A DNA stretch of 64,000 nucleotides from Dyella sp. EPa41 (GCF_016586165.1 NZ_BCPR01000013.1:1-64000), one strand, 5' to 3'. Numbered from the stretch's first letter, positions 30,599 through 39,864 are shown. Numbers and translations: made by a program. Notes: generated by a model from the letters alone, not told the origin.

Positions 30599-30763
30599 GG
30601 ATTCTCCCTTGGTGGAATGCGTCAGGCGCACCCGGACTGCCGATAGTGCGTAGGCGGGCCGCTGCGGCCCCGCCGCACAGGCTAGGCAGCCTTCGCGAGG
30701 GGCGCACAGTGTCGAAGGTCATTGTGCGGTGCGGTCACGATGCCGCGGGCTTATCATGCAAGG

Positions 30764-31312
30764 ATGCCTACCACGTCCTTGCCTGTGTACCGCGCGGCCA
30801 CGGCCGCCGACGTCCCCGCCATCGTCGCCCTGGTCGAATCCGCCTATCGCGGCGAATCCGGTCAGCGCGGATGGACCACCGAAACCCATCTGCTCGATGG
30901 GCAGCGCACCGATGCGGCGAACGTCGAGGAGCTGATCGCCCGCGCCGGCAGCAGGGTGCTATTGGCCGAGCGTGACGGCGTGCTGGTCGCCTGTTGCCAT
31001 GTGGAGCAGCAGGGCAGTCATGGCTATTTCGGCATGTTCGCGGTCAACCCCGAGCTGCAGATGGCCGGCCTCGGCCGGGCGTTGCTGGCCGAGGCCGAAC
31101 GCGTCGCGCGCGACGAGTGGCGTGCCATCGCCATGCGCATGTCGGTGATCGAGCAACGCGCCGAGCTCATCGCGTGGTACGAGCGGCGCGGCTATCGGCT
31201 CACCGGCGAGACGGGCGAGTTTCCCTATGGCCAGCCGCGTTTCGGCGTTCCCCGCCGCGACGACCTGCGCTTCGTCTACATGAGCAAGCCGCTGCAGGAG
31301 GTGGCCGCATGA
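30764..31312 (+). CDS. GNAT family N-acetyltransferase
   Basis: A 182-aa acetyl-CoA-dependent acetyltransferase. The core GNAT fold is visible, with the acetyl-CoA loop GYFGMFAVNPELQMAGLGRALLAEAE (Q/R-x-x-G-x-G/A type: QMAGLGRA) and the C-terminal LIAWYERRGYRLTGE. Substrate unknown. The start at 30764 has AAGG directly before it; an in-frame ATG at 30740 is possible. The stop overlaps the start of the downstream Rieske gene, so the two are coupled. Confidence 0.87.
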   Translation: MPTTSLPVYRAATAADVPAIVALVESAYRGESGQRGWTTETHLLDGQRTDAANVEELIARAGSRVLLAERDGVLVACCHVEQQGSHGYFGMFAVNPELQMAGLGRALLAEAERVARDEWRAIAMRMSVIEQRAELIAWYERRGYRLTGETGEFPYGQPRFGVPRRDDLRFVYMSKPLQEVAA

Positions 31313-31629
31313 ATCTCGCCGATTGGATCTTCGTGGGAACGCGCAGCGAGCTGCTGCCCGGCGAGTTCAAGGTGGTATGGGATGGCGACACGGCCATTGC
31401 CGTCTACAACATCGACGGCGATCTGTACGCCATCGAGGATGTCTGCAGCCACGACGGCGGTGAACTCGCCGGCGGCGAAGTGCACGGCTTCGAAGTGGAG
31501 TGCCCGCGCCATGGGGCGCGTTTCGACCTGCGCACCGGCGCCGTCACTTGTCCGCCGGCGTACGAGCCGATCGCGAGTTTTCCCGTGCACGAGGTGGACG
31601 GGCAGATCTGGACGCGCGACGATCGTTGA
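31309..31629 (+). CDS. Rieske-type 2Fe-2S ferredoxin
   Basis: A 106-aa single-domain Rieske protein. The 2Fe-2S ligands are Cys46 and His48 in VCSHDGG and Cys65 and His68 in CPRHGARFD, the biphenyl-dioxygenase/NirD-like arrangement. No signal peptide or membrane helix, so it is a soluble electron carrier or small reductase subunit. AGGAGG lies seven bases ahead of the ATG, which overlaps the stop of the GNAT gene. The partner oxygenase or reductase is not in the vicinity. Confidence 0.9.
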   Translation: MNLADWIFVGTRSELLPGEFKVVWDGDTAIAVYNIDGDLYAIEDVCSHDGGELAGGEVHGFEVECPRHGARFDLRTGAVTCPPAYEPIASFPVHEVDGQIWTRDDR

Positions 31630-31688
31630 GGGCCGTTTGCACGGGGCGTGGCGACCGCGCCCGCTGACCATTCAGGGAGGAATGCTCG

Positions 31689-32417
31689 ATGATGCGGTTT
31701 CGTTGGCTGCTCGGCAGCTTGCTCGCTCTGGTCGTGCCGTGCGCATCCGCGGAACTGCACGTTCCCGACGTTCACTATCCCAGCCTGCCCGCGCAGGCCA
31801 TGCATGCCGAAGGCTTCGTGCCGAACGGATGGCGACTGGAATCGCAACAGGCCGATGACCTCAATGGCGATGGTCGGCCCGACCTCGTGCTTGTCCTGCG
31901 GCAGCAGGATCCAGCCAATGTCATACGCAACGACGACGGCCTGGGCGAAAACCCGCTGGACACGAATCCGCGCATCCTGGCCGTGGCGTTCGCGCGTGAT
32001 GGTGGCGGTTATGCGCTGGCGTTGCAGAATCACGCATTGATCCCGCGCCACGACATCCCGACCATCGAGGACATGCTCAGCGAGGGTGGCGTATCGGTAC
32101 TGCGGGGCGTGTTGCGCGTCACCCTGCATTTCTGGGCCAATGCCGGCAGCTGGTCGATGGGCAACACGACGTACACGTTCCGCTGGCAGAACGGCCGCTT
32201 CGAGCTGATCGGCTACGACAGCGATTCGGTGATGCGCAATTCGGGCGCCAGTGAGAGCCTCAGCATCAACTACTCCACCGGCAAGGTGAGGCGCGGCGTC
32301 GGCAACATGCAGGACGACAAGGAAACCGTCACCTGGCAGAAGTTGCCTTCGTCACGTCGATGGACGCTCGATGAGGTGGGCGATGGCTCGGCGTTCGATC
32401 CGCTGCCGGCGCGCTGA
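31689..32417 (+). CDS. Secreted protein with calcium-type repeat motif
   Basis: A 242-aa exported protein with signal peptide MMRFRWLLGSLLALVVPCAS (cleavage near ASA-EL). The mature part has a DLNGDGRPDLVLVL segment, the DxDxDG calcium loop seen in FG-GAP/VCBS-type propellers and dockerins, but only one copy is evident. A strand-rich C-terminus contains NTTYTFRWQNGRFELIGYD. GGGAGGA precedes the start. No family was recognised with certainty; convergent with the exporter operon. Confidence 0.75.
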   Translation: MMRFRWLLGSLLALVVPCASAELHVPDVHYPSLPAQAMHAEGFVPNGWRLESQQADDLNGDGRPDLVLVLRQQDPANVIRNDDGLGENPLDTNPRILAVAFARDGGGYALALQNHALIPRHDIPTIEDMLSEGGVSVLRGVLRVTLHFWANAGSWSMGNTTYTFRWQNGRFELIGYDSDSVMRNSGASESLSINYSTGKVRRGVGNMQDDKETVTWQKLPSSRRWTLDEVGDGSAFDPLPAR

Positions 32418-32429
32418 GCCGGCGGTTCG

Positions 32430-33227
32430 TCAGAGCCTGTAGACGAAGGCCAGCGTGGTGGTCAGCTGGTTGGGCGTGCCGAAGCTCCTGACCAGCGGGC
32501 TGTCGGCGGCATCGCCAAGCAGCCGGGTGTAGTTCAGGGCCAACGCAAAGCCGGTGTGCACGCTGGTGGGGATATAGGCGTCGTATTCGAGCGACACCTG
32601 CTGGCTTCCCGCGCCTGGCGACCACGGCGTGACACCGAGCTTGGCGGCCTGCCCGGGCGTGACGCCGAAGAAGCGCCGCATCGCCGGACCGTTCATGCCT
32701 TGCCACTGCAGCTGCAGGCTGTGCTCGATGTAACCGAGGGCAGGCAGGTCGTAGTCGGCGTAGACATTGAGGTAGGCGCCCGCGCCTTGCGTATCGTGGC
32801 TCAGCGTGGCGCCCAGATTGAGCTGCACCGTGGCCTGGTACTCCAGGTAGCCGCCCCCGTTGAGGCGGGGCGAGAGCGAGTCGACGACGCCGGCCAGCGG
32901 CGCGCCGAGTTCGTCATGGTCGCGTCCCCACAGGTAGTTGCCGTAGAGGCCACCACGCCATTGCTGCCCGTGGATCAGGTCGACGGTGAGGCCGTCGAGC
33001 GTGGAGAGCGTGATGTGCCACGGCAACTCGGCCTGGATATAGGGAACCGCCTGGTTGCGATGCTCGCTCGATCCCATCCATGCCGGCATGCGTTCCACGC
33101 CGCCACCCAGCAATACGTTCGGACCATCGGTGACATTGTCCGCCCTGGCATGGAACGCCGTCGTCAGGCACAACAGTCCGGCAACGGCGCGCAGCGTCAG
33201 CGCGAATGGAAAACGACGAAGGGACAT
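32430..33227 (-). CDS. MipA/OmpV family outer-membrane protein
   Basis: A 265-aa outer-membrane beta-barrel of the MipA/OmpV family. The signal peptide begins MSLRRFPFALTLRAVAGLLC and ends at HARA-DN; the mature part has the family start GPNVLLGGGVERMPAWMGSSE, alternating amphipathic strands, and ends with TLAFVYRL. MipA of E. coli scaffolds murein synthases and hydrolases; other members are porin-like. The frame opens upstream at 33263 but MSLRRF at 33227 gives a proper signal peptide. It is the last gene of the five-gene exporter operon, 10 bp behind the adaptor. Confidence 0.82.
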   Translation of the reverse strand: MSLRRFPFALTLRAVAGLLCLTTAFHARADNVTDGPNVLLGGGVERMPAWMGSSEHRNQAVPYIQAELPWHITLSTLDGLTVDLIHGQQWRGGLYGNYLWGRDHDELGAPLAGVVDSLSPRLNGGGYLEYQATVQLNLGATLSHDTQGAGAYLNVYADYDLPALGYIEHSLQLQWQGMNGPAMRRFFGVTPGQAAKLGVTPWSPGAGSQQVSLEYDAYIPTSVHTGFALALNYTRLLGDAADSPLVRSFGTPNQLTTTLAFVYRL

Positions 33228-33237
33228 GTGATACGGA

Positions 33238-34179
33238 TCAGGAGCCGGGCTTGGCTGGCGCACTGGCGTGGGTGCCGGCGCCGAACTGCACGATGACGCG
33301 CTGGCCGATGCGCAAGGAGGCCGGGGGCGGCTGGTCGAACGCCAGCACGCATTCCACCGTGCGCGTATTGGCGCGGATCAGCGGATCCTCTTCCAGTGCG
33401 CTCGGGCCGAAGACGGTGCCGATGCGCTGCACGTGCGCGCTGAGCGTGGGGGCGCCGCTGCCGCTGTCGTCGACCACGGTGGCGTGCATGCCATCCTGCA
33501 CCGCGCCCACGAAGGACTCGTTGAGCTCGGCGCGCACGATCCGCGCGCCTTCCGGCAACAGCACGAAGGCCGGGCCGCCCTGTGGCGATACCGCGGCACC
33601 GGGCTGGATGTCGCGTTCCACGATCTGCGCATCGACGGGCGCGACCAGGCTGCGCTGGGCGAGTTCGTAGCGGGCGGCGTCCAGCTTCTGCACGGCCATC
33701 GCTTCGGCGGCGCGGGCGTTGTCCAGTTCACCCCGCAACTGCTGGGCGGCGTCGTGCGCGTCATCGGCGCTCTGGCCATCGCCCGCACCCGCGGATGCCG
33801 CCTGGGCGAGGCGGCTGGCGCGCTGCTGCGCCGCCTTGAGGCGAACCTCGAGCAGCTTGCCTTGTGCCTGGGCCTGTTTCTGTTCGGCCTCGGCGGCGTT
33901 CACCGCGAGCTGCGCCGGACGCGTATCGAGCACGGCCAGCACCTGGCCTTTGTGCACATGGTCGCCTTCGTGCGCCTTGATCTCGGCGACGACGCCGTCG
34001 CGCGGCATGCTCAGCTTGAGCAGGCCGCCTTCGACATCCACGCGTCCGCGGGCCACGGCCGCATAGCCGACGGACGCGGGCGCCGGCGCGTTGCCCTTGG
34101 AGGCGTCGTCGCGCGAGCAGGCCGCCAGCAGCGAAACGACGAAAGCCAGGGAAAGCGGGATGAGCGGACGCAGGGTCAT
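33238..34179 (-). CDS. HlyD/DevB-type periplasmic adaptor lipoprotein
   Basis: A 313-aa membrane-fusion protein linking an inner-membrane ABC pump to an outer-membrane channel. The lipobox is LLAAC near residue 21. A split biotinyl-lipoyl domain (GVVAEIKAHEGDHVHKGQVL; LVAPVDAQIVERDIQPGAAV) flanks an alanine- and glutamine-rich coiled coil (about 95-175). The C-terminus has a beta-barrel. It overlaps the ATPase gene by four bases and lies in an operon with a permease and an outer-membrane factor. Substrate unknown. Confidence 0.88.
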   Translation of the reverse strand: MTLRPLIPLSLAFVVSLLAACSRDDASKGNAPAPASVGYAAVARGRVDVEGGLLKLSMPRDGVVAEIKAHEGDHVHKGQVLAVLDTRPAQLAVNAAEAEQKQAQAQGKLLEVRLKAAQQRASRLAQAASAGAGDGQSADDAHDAAQQLRGELDNARAAEAMAVQKLDAARYELAQRSLVAPVDAQIVERDIQPGAAVSPQGGPAFVLLPEGARIVRAELNESFVGAVQDGMHATVVDDSGSGAPTLSAHVQRIGTVFGPSALEEDPLIRANTRTVECVLAFDQPPPASLRIGQRVIVQFGAGTHASAPAKPGS

Positions 34180-34910
34180 GCAGAAGGTTCCTCGAGTCCC
34201 GACGTCGGCGTCGAAGTGGGGGACGGCACACGGTCGCTAAGGATACGTCCATCCTCCATGGCCAGCACGCGATCGGCGTGACCGACCAGGCGCGGGTCAT
34301 GGCTGACGCACAGTACGGTAGTGCCGTGGGTGCGCGCGATGCGATGCAGGATGTCGATGATGATTTGCCCGTTCGCTGCATCCAGCGCGCTGGTGGGTTC
34401 GTCGGCGAACAGCAGGTCCGGCTCCTTGGCCAGCGCACGGGCTATGGCCACGCGCTGCTTCTCGCCGCCGGACAGCTCGGACGGGCGCAGGCCCATGCGA
34501 GGCCCCAGGCCCACCTCCTCCAGCGACGCCACGGCGCGGCGTCGAGCTTCGCCCGGCGCCAGCCCCAGGTAGCTGAGCGGCAGTTCCACCTGCTCCAGCG
34601 CGTTGAGCGCCGGGAACAGGTTGAAGCCCTGGAACACGAAACCCGTGTGCTGCAGGCGGAAGCGCTCCAGCGCATGCGTATTGAGCTCGGCCAGGTCCTG
34701 GCCGAGCGCGAGCACCTGTCCGGCATCGGGGCGCTGCAGTCCGCTCAGGATGGCGAGCAGAGTGCTCTTGCCACAGCCCGACGGGCCGGAAATCAGCGTG
34801 AGCTCGCCCGCGCGCATGTCCAGCGTGAGGTTGTGCAGCACCGTGTTGTGGATGGGGCCGGACGTGAACGACTTGGTCACGTTGCGGGCCTGCAACGAAA
34901 TGGAAGACAT
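34176..34910 (-). CDS. ABC exporter ATPase (LolD/MacB/DevA type)
   Basis: A 244-aa ATPase with Walker A GPSGCGKSTLLA, Q-loop FVFQGFNLFPAL, signature LSGGEKQRVAIARAL, Walker B DLLFADEPTSALD and switch histidine in VLCVSHDPRL. The FNLFPAL and LGLGPRMGLRPSELSGG features are those of the LolD/MacB branch that work with FtsX-type permeases. MSSISLQARN at 34910 is the natural start, 11 bp past the permease gene; the longer frame to 35315 overlaps the permease. Confidence 0.92.
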   Translation of the reverse strand: MSSISLQARNVTKSFTSGPIHNTVLHNLTLDMRAGELTLISGPSGCGKSTLLAILSGLQRPDAGQVLALGQDLAELNTHALERFRLQHTGFVFQGFNLFPALNALEQVELPLSYLGLAPGEARRRAVASLEEVGLGPRMGLRPSELSGGEKQRVAIARALAKEPDLLFADEPTSALDAANGQIIIDILHRIARTHGTTVLCVSHDPRLVGHADRVLAMEDGRILSDRVPSPTSTPTSGLEEPSA

Positions 34911-34921
34911 GGCGCGTGCCC

Positions 34922-36055
34922 TCACCTCAACAACGTCGCCGGATCGGCTCGGCGCAGGCTGCGCATCGCCGCCAGGCCGGACACGATCGCCAGGCCCATG
35001 CACAGTGCCAGGCACGCCACCGTGGTCCAGGGTCCGAGCGCGACCGGCACGCTGCGGCTGCGCGCGAGCGCCAGGGCAATCCCGCCGAGCACCGTACTTC
35101 CGAGCAGGCCAAGTGCGCCCACCCAGAACGCCTGTTCCATCACCACCTTGCGCAGCGCGCCCACGCCGACGCCGAGCGCGTTGAGCGTGGCGTACTCGCG
35201 CACCGAGCCGATCACCGCGGCCACCAGCGTCTGGCTGGTGATCACCGCCCCGACCAGGAACACCACGCCCGCCAGGAACAGCACGCCCGCGCCCGCGCCG
35301 GTATCGAACATCCAATAGAGCTGCGAGCGGCGGGCGAAGCTTTCGGCCGTCCAGACGTCGTAGCTGCCGAACGCCCGATTGCCACGCAGGCGCGCGGCGA
35401 CGTCATCGGCCTCGGCGGGATCACGCAGCTTGGCCACGAAATAGGTCATGCGGCTGGCGTTGGAAGGGTCGGTATCCAGTTCGGCTGCGGTAGCGAGCGA
35501 TGCGACCACGTTCACGCCACCGAGCGCGCGCAAGCCATTGCTCACGCCGACCACGCGCACGCGGTGGCCGTTGATCACGGCGGAGTCGCCGATGCCCACG
35601 CCCAGGCTGTCCAGGTCGGCACGATCGACGATGACGGCATCGGGCTCGTTGAGCCTCGCGCGCAGGGCGGGGGAGAGCGCATGCGCGAACAGCATGCCGT
35701 CCGGTCGTGCGTTGATGCCGGAAACGAATACCGACACGCCGCCGGTATCGCTGGGGCCGCGCCAGTCGGCGTCCACCCAGTGGAACGGTTCCACCGCCGT
35801 GACGGCGGGATCCATGCGCAGGCGCATTTCCACGCCCGCATCGATCGACCGCCCCAGGTTCACGCTCTGCGTGCCGGGATAGCCGGCCCAGAGGTCAGCC
35901 GACGAGCCCGTGATGTACACGCTTGCGCTGCCGAAGATGCCCAGGACCAGCGCGGCCTGCAGCAACTGCAACAGGCCGGCGAAGCCCACCGCGAGGATCG
36001 CGGGCAGGAAGCGGCGCCATTCGTAGATGAGGGTTTTGCGTGCCAGGGCCACCAT
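34922..36055 (-). CDS. FtsX/DevC-type ABC permease
   Basis: A 377-aa inner-membrane permease with one N-terminal helix (ILAVGFAGLLQLLQAALVLG), a periplasmic domain of about 220 residues, and three C-terminal helices (around 265-290, 315-340, 345-365), the FtsX/MacB topology. The cytoplasmic loop VREYATLNALGVGVGALRKVV is the usual coupling region. With the ATPase, adaptor and outer-membrane factor it forms a tripartite exporter like DevBCA. Start codon and upstream stop overlap as TAATG. Confidence 0.88.
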   Translation of the reverse strand: MVALARKTLIYEWRRFLPAILAVGFAGLLQLLQAALVLGIFGSASVYITGSSADLWAGYPGTQSVNLGRSIDAGVEMRLRMDPAVTAVEPFHWVDADWRGPSDTGGVSVFVSGINARPDGMLFAHALSPALRARLNEPDAVIVDRADLDSLGVGIGDSAVINGHRVRVVGVSNGLRALGGVNVVASLATAAELDTDPSNASRMTYFVAKLRDPAEADDVAARLRGNRAFGSYDVWTAESFARRSQLYWMFDTGAGAGVLFLAGVVFLVGAVITSQTLVAAVIGSVREYATLNALGVGVGALRKVVMEQAFWVGALGLLGSTVLGGIALALARSRSVPVALGPWTTVACLALCMGLAIVSGLAAMRSLRRADPATLLR

Positions 36056-37467
36056 TATTCGGTGCTCCGCGGCGGCGCGGCATCCGCCGGCATCGATGCG
36101 CCACCCAGCGCCTTGTACAGCGATACATAGGCAAGGTCGCGGGCAGCGATCGCGCTGATCACTTCGAGCTGCGCGCGGCGGTTTTCGATCAGCCCGTCCT
36201 GGACGTCCAGGTGGCTGCCGAGGTTGAGCTCGGCACGCTTGTTCAGCGCATCCATGGTGGTCTGCACCGCTTGCGCGGCTTGCACGGTGGCTTGCTCGCG
36301 GCCGCGCAATTGCTCCAGGTCGCCCATGGCGATTTCCGCCTCGGCGACGCCCTGCAGCACCGCCTGGCGATAAGCGAGCACCGCCGCTTTCAGCTCATGG
36401 TCCTTGGCATGCGCAGCGGCCACGCGTTGGCCCCAGTCGAACAGCGGTATGTCGATCAGCGGGCCGTAGGAGAAGATCGCTTCGCCGGTATGCACGCGAT
36501 AGTTGCTCGCGATGTTCGCGGACCACTGCAGCGATGCGCCAAGCCCGATGTGCGGCCAGATGTCCGCGCGGCTCAGGCCCAGTTCGCCTGCGGCGCGCAG
36601 CACTTCGGCTTCGGCGCTGGCAATCTCCGGTCGGGCGCGCAGCATGTCCGCCGGTGCGGTGGTGAGCTGCCAGTTGCCCAGTTTCGGCTGCGGGCCCGCC
36701 TGCAGCCATGCCGGATCGGGTTCGTTCTGGCCCAGCAGGACGGCGAGTTGCTGGGCGGTGCTGTTGATGGTCTGGCGCGGTTCGGCGAGCGCGGCCTCGG
36801 CGCGGGCAAGCTCCGCCTGCGCCTTTGCCACTTCCAGCGGTGGCGCGAGCTTCAGCCCTTCGCGCACCTGCACCAGCCGCACTTTCTCCTGCAGCGCGTC
36901 GTGGATGCCCGTCAGCAGCAGCTCTTGCTGCTGCGCCGAGCGCAACTCGATCCAGCGTCGCGTCACTTCCGCCACCAGTGTTACCTGGGCGCCGCGCAAC
37001 GCGGCATCGGCCCCATGGAGTTGCCCCTCCGCCACGCGCTTGCTGCTCTGCCAGGCGCCGAACAACGGCAGCTCCCAGAGGGCGTCGAAGCCGGCGACGA
37101 AGTACGAGGCCGTGGTGTCGGGGTCGATCTGGTCGTTGGTACGACCGTGCAGCGCGGGCAGGTACGGGTCGTGCGCGTGGCGATTGAGTATGCGCGCCGC
37201 CTGTACCCGCTCGGCGGCCTGCGCCACGTCGAGGTTGGCCTGCAATGCGCGGTCGACCAGGGCATCGAGGGCCGGGTCACCCAGTGCCTGCCACCATCCG
37301 CGCAGGTCGGCCGCAGGCGGCGCGACGCCTGCCGGCGCGTTGCGCCACGCATCGGGTACCGGCGGCTTGAGCTCGGGGAGCGGCGCAACCGAGCAACCAG
37401 CCAGCGTCACCAGCCCCCACCCCAGCAGCAGGCTGGCGAGCAGGTGGGGACGGGGCCGAGCATCCAT
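36055..37467 (-). CDS. NodT-family outer-membrane efflux lipoprotein
   Basis: A 470-aa TolC-like outer-membrane factor. MDARPRPHLLASLLLGWGLV leads to the lipobox LAGC. The two repeated OEP domains are visible: RALQANLDVAQAAERVQAAR in the first and RPEIASAEAEVLRAAGELGL in the second, with long alpha-helical hairpins. NodT-type factors normally serve RND pumps; here it is encoded with an ABC pump. The start at 37467 rather than 37503 gives a normal lipoprotein signal. It is first in the minus-strand operon. Confidence 0.9.
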   Translation of the reverse strand: MDARPRPHLLASLLLGWGLVTLAGCSVAPLPELKPPVPDAWRNAPAGVAPPAADLRGWWQALGDPALDALVDRALQANLDVAQAAERVQAARILNRHAHDPYLPALHGRTNDQIDPDTTASYFVAGFDALWELPLFGAWQSSKRVAEGQLHGADAALRGAQVTLVAEVTRRWIELRSAQQQELLLTGIHDALQEKVRLVQVREGLKLAPPLEVAKAQAELARAEAALAEPRQTINSTAQQLAVLLGQNEPDPAWLQAGPQPKLGNWQLTTAPADMLRARPEIASAEAEVLRAAGELGLSRADIWPHIGLGASLQWSANIASNYRVHTGEAIFSYGPLIDIPLFDWGQRVAAAHAKDHELKAAVLAYRQAVLQGVAEAEIAMGDLEQLRGREQATVQAAQAVQTTMDALNKRAELNLGSHLDVQDGLIENRRAQLEVISAIAARDLAYVSLYKALGGASMPADAAPPRSTE

Positions 37468-37509
37468 GACCGACAGACCCGGGTTGATTCGACTCGGAAG
37501 CACGAAAAT

Positions 37510-37523
37510 CCTGAATGTTCAGG
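37510..37523. promoter_or_regulatory. Small dyad upstream of exporter operon
   Basis: CCTGAA-TG-TTCAGG is a 6-2-6 dyad 43 bp ahead of the exporter operon's first gene, in the divergent gap with the HAD phosphatase gene. It could be a regulator site; nothing else supports this. Confidence 0.25.
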
Positions 37524-37692
37524 TGGGGAATGGCTGAACGCTTGACCAGCATCGCGCCAAGAAGTGCCCAAGCATACCGGAGGCAGCCTTCAGCTGGCTT
37601 ATCGGCCCCCTCCAAAAGCAGGGGGTGACCGGTGTCCGTCCACAAGAAAGGAGCCCGAAAGGGGCGGGCACCTAAGGTGTGAGCATCTCGCC

Positions 37693-38412
37693 ATGCGGAG
37701 TTGTACCTCAGTGACCGGTTGGACCATTCTCTGCGACTTCGATGGCACCATTTCCGTCGAGGACGTGATCGACTCGCTGCTCGACCGTTTTGGCCGTCCG
37801 GGCTGGGAAACCCTCGAGCAGGATTGGCGCGCCGGCCGCATCGGTTCGCGCGAATGCATGACGGGCCAGGTCGGCCTCCTCGACATGAGCCCCGAGGAGC
37901 TGGACAAGCATCTTTCCTCGCTGTGGATCGACCACGCCTTCCCGGCGTTCGTGAAGCAGGCGCATGGTTTCAACACGCCGATCCGCATTGTCAGCGACGG
38001 CCTGGACTATGCCATCAAGAAGATCCTCGCCCGCTATGGCCTGGATGACCTGCCGCTGGCCGCCAATCACCTGGCGCCGGCCACGCCTCCGCAGAAGTGG
38101 CAGCTGACGTCGCCGTTCCAGGCCGACGGCTGCCGCAGCGGCACCTGCAAGTGCGCCGTGGCCGCGCAGGCGAGCCGCGGCGGTGCCAAGACCCTGCTCA
38201 TCGGCGATGGCGCGTCCGACTTCTGTGCCGCCGATCGCGTCGATTTCGTGTTCGCCAAGCACCGCCTGATCGAACACTGCCGCGCCGCCGGCATCCCCTA
38301 TGTGCCGATCACCGGCTTCGAAGACGCGCTTGAACTGCTGCCGCGCCTGCTCGATGGCAGCCTGCTGGCCGAGCACGAGACCGCCATCCCCGCGGATCGG
38401 GTCGTCGCCTGA
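37693..38412 (+). CDS. MtnX-like HAD phosphatase
   Basis: A 239-aa HAD-IB hydrolase. Motif I is LCDFDGTISVEDVID, motif II the serine in IRIVSDGLDYA, and motif III/IV AKTLLIGDGASDFCAADRVD. The spacing and the IGDGASDFCAA block match the MtnX/phosphoserine-phosphatase-like group; whether it dephosphorylates a methionine-salvage intermediate is not shown by context, since no mtn genes are nearby. The start could also be the GTG at 37711 (TGWTILCDFDG), preceded by GGAG. It is 36 bp ahead of the aminotransferase gene and probably co-transcribed. Confidence 0.82.
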   Translation: MRSCTSVTGWTILCDFDGTISVEDVIDSLLDRFGRPGWETLEQDWRAGRIGSRECMTGQVGLLDMSPEELDKHLSSLWIDHAFPAFVKQAHGFNTPIRIVSDGLDYAIKKILARYGLDDLPLAANHLAPATPPQKWQLTSPFQADGCRSGTCKCAVAAQASRGGAKTLLIGDGASDFCAADRVDFVFAKHRLIEHCRAAGIPYVPITGFEDALELLPRLLDGSLLAEHETAIPADRVVA

Positions 38413-38448
38413 TCGCTTTCCCCATCTGAACGTTTCCGGATTTTCCTG

Positions 38449-39858
38449 ATGAATGCTTACGACAAGAACGCCGCTGGCGTCGTGATTCCCGACGCGCAGC
38501 TGCTGGCTGACGAGGCCGAGTGGAGCTCGTTCGGCGACACCGTGCACTACGTCGATCCGCCGAAGATCTTCCGCCACGGCGAAGGCAGCTGGATGATCGA
38601 CAGCGCGGGCACGCGCTTCCTCGACCTGCAGATGTGGTACTCGGCCGTGAACTTCGGTTACGGCAACAAGCGCCTCAACGACACGCTGAAGAACCAGATC
38701 GACGTGCTGCCGCAGGTCGCCAGCCAGTACCTGCACCAGACCCGCATCGAGCTGGCCAAGACCATCGCGGTCGACGCGCAGCAGAAGTTCGGCCTCAAGG
38801 GCCGCGTGCATTTCAACGTGGGCGGCGCGCAGGCGGTGGAAGACTCGCTGAAGCTCGTGCGCAACTACAAGAACGGCAAGAGCCTGATGTTCGCCTTCGA
38901 GGGCGGCTACCACGGTCGTACGCTGGGCGCCTCGTCGATCACTTCGAGCTATCGCTACCGTCGTCGCTTCGGCCACTTCGGCGAGCGCGCGATGTTCATC
39001 CCGTTCCCGTATCCGTTCCGGCGCCCGAAGGGCATGACGCCGGAAGAGTATTCCGATGCGTGCGTGCGCCAGTTCGCGCGCCTGTTCGAAACCGAATACA
39101 ACGGCGTGTGGGATCCCAAGGTCAACCAGGCCGAATACGCCGCCTTCTACGTCGAGCCGATCCAGGGCACCGGTGGCTACGTCCTGCCGCCGATGAACTT
39201 CTTCAAGGATCTGAAGAAGGTGCTGGACCAGTACGGCATCCTGATGGTCGTCGATGAAATCCAGATGGGTTTCTGGCGTACCGGCAAGCTGTGGTCGATC
39301 GAACACTTCGGCGTGACGCCGGACGTGATCGTGTTCGGCAAGGCGCTGACCAACGGCCTGAACCCGCTGTCGGGCCTGTGGGCACGCGAAGAGATGATCA
39401 ACCCGACCATCTTCCCGCCGGGCTCCACGCACAGCACGTTCAACTCCAACCCGCTGGGCACGGCCCTCGGCCTGGAGGTGATCAAGATGGGCTACGAGCT
39501 GGATTACGAGACCAGCGTGCCGAAGAAGGGCGCGCACTTCCTCGAAGGCTTGCGCGACCTGCAGAAGCGCCACAAGGAAATCGGCGACGTCGACGGCCTC
39601 GGCCTCGCGATGCGCGCGGAAATCTGCACTGACGACGGCTTCACCCCCAACAAGGCACTGTTGGACAAGATGGTGGACATCGGCCTGGCCGGCGATCTCG
39701 AGCACAACGGCAAGAAGATCGGTCTCGTGCTGGATGTGGGCGGTTGGTACAAGAACGTCATCACGTTCGCGCCTTCGCTGGACATCACCCACGAAGAAAT
39801 CGACCTTGCCATCGCGCTGCTCGACCAGCTGCTGACCAAGGCGAAGAAGGCCATGTAA
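38449..39858 (+). CDS. Class III PLP-dependent aminotransferase
   Basis: A 469-aa class III (ornithine/acetylornithine-type) aminotransferase. The PLP lysine is Lys298 in VIVFGKALTNG, the cofactor-binding aspartate is in LMVVDEIQMGFWRTG, and FEGGYHGRTLGASS carries the pyridine-stacking region. Family relatives use omega-amino donors; the substrate is not evident. Pairing with an HAD phosphatase suggests phosphorylated-intermediate metabolism, in which one enzyme transaminates and the other dephosphorylates. Followed by two hairpins, the second a clear terminator. Confidence 0.9.
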   Translation: MNAYDKNAAGVVIPDAQLLADEAEWSSFGDTVHYVDPPKIFRHGEGSWMIDSAGTRFLDLQMWYSAVNFGYGNKRLNDTLKNQIDVLPQVASQYLHQTRIELAKTIAVDAQQKFGLKGRVHFNVGGAQAVEDSLKLVRNYKNGKSLMFAFEGGYHGRTLGASSITSSYRYRRRFGHFGERAMFIPFPYPFRRPKGMTPEEYSDACVRQFARLFETEYNGVWDPKVNQAEYAAFYVEPIQGTGGYVLPPMNFFKDLKKVLDQYGILMVVDEIQMGFWRTGKLWSIEHFGVTPDVIVFGKALTNGLNPLSGLWAREEMINPTIFPPGSTHSTFNSNPLGTALGLEVIKMGYELDYETSVPKKGAHFLEGLRDLQKRHKEIGDVDGLGLAMRAEICTDDGFTPNKALLDKMVDIGLAGDLEHNGKKIGLVLDVGGWYKNVITFAPSLDITHEEIDLAIALLDQLLTKAKKAM

Positions 39859-39864
39859 TGCGAT

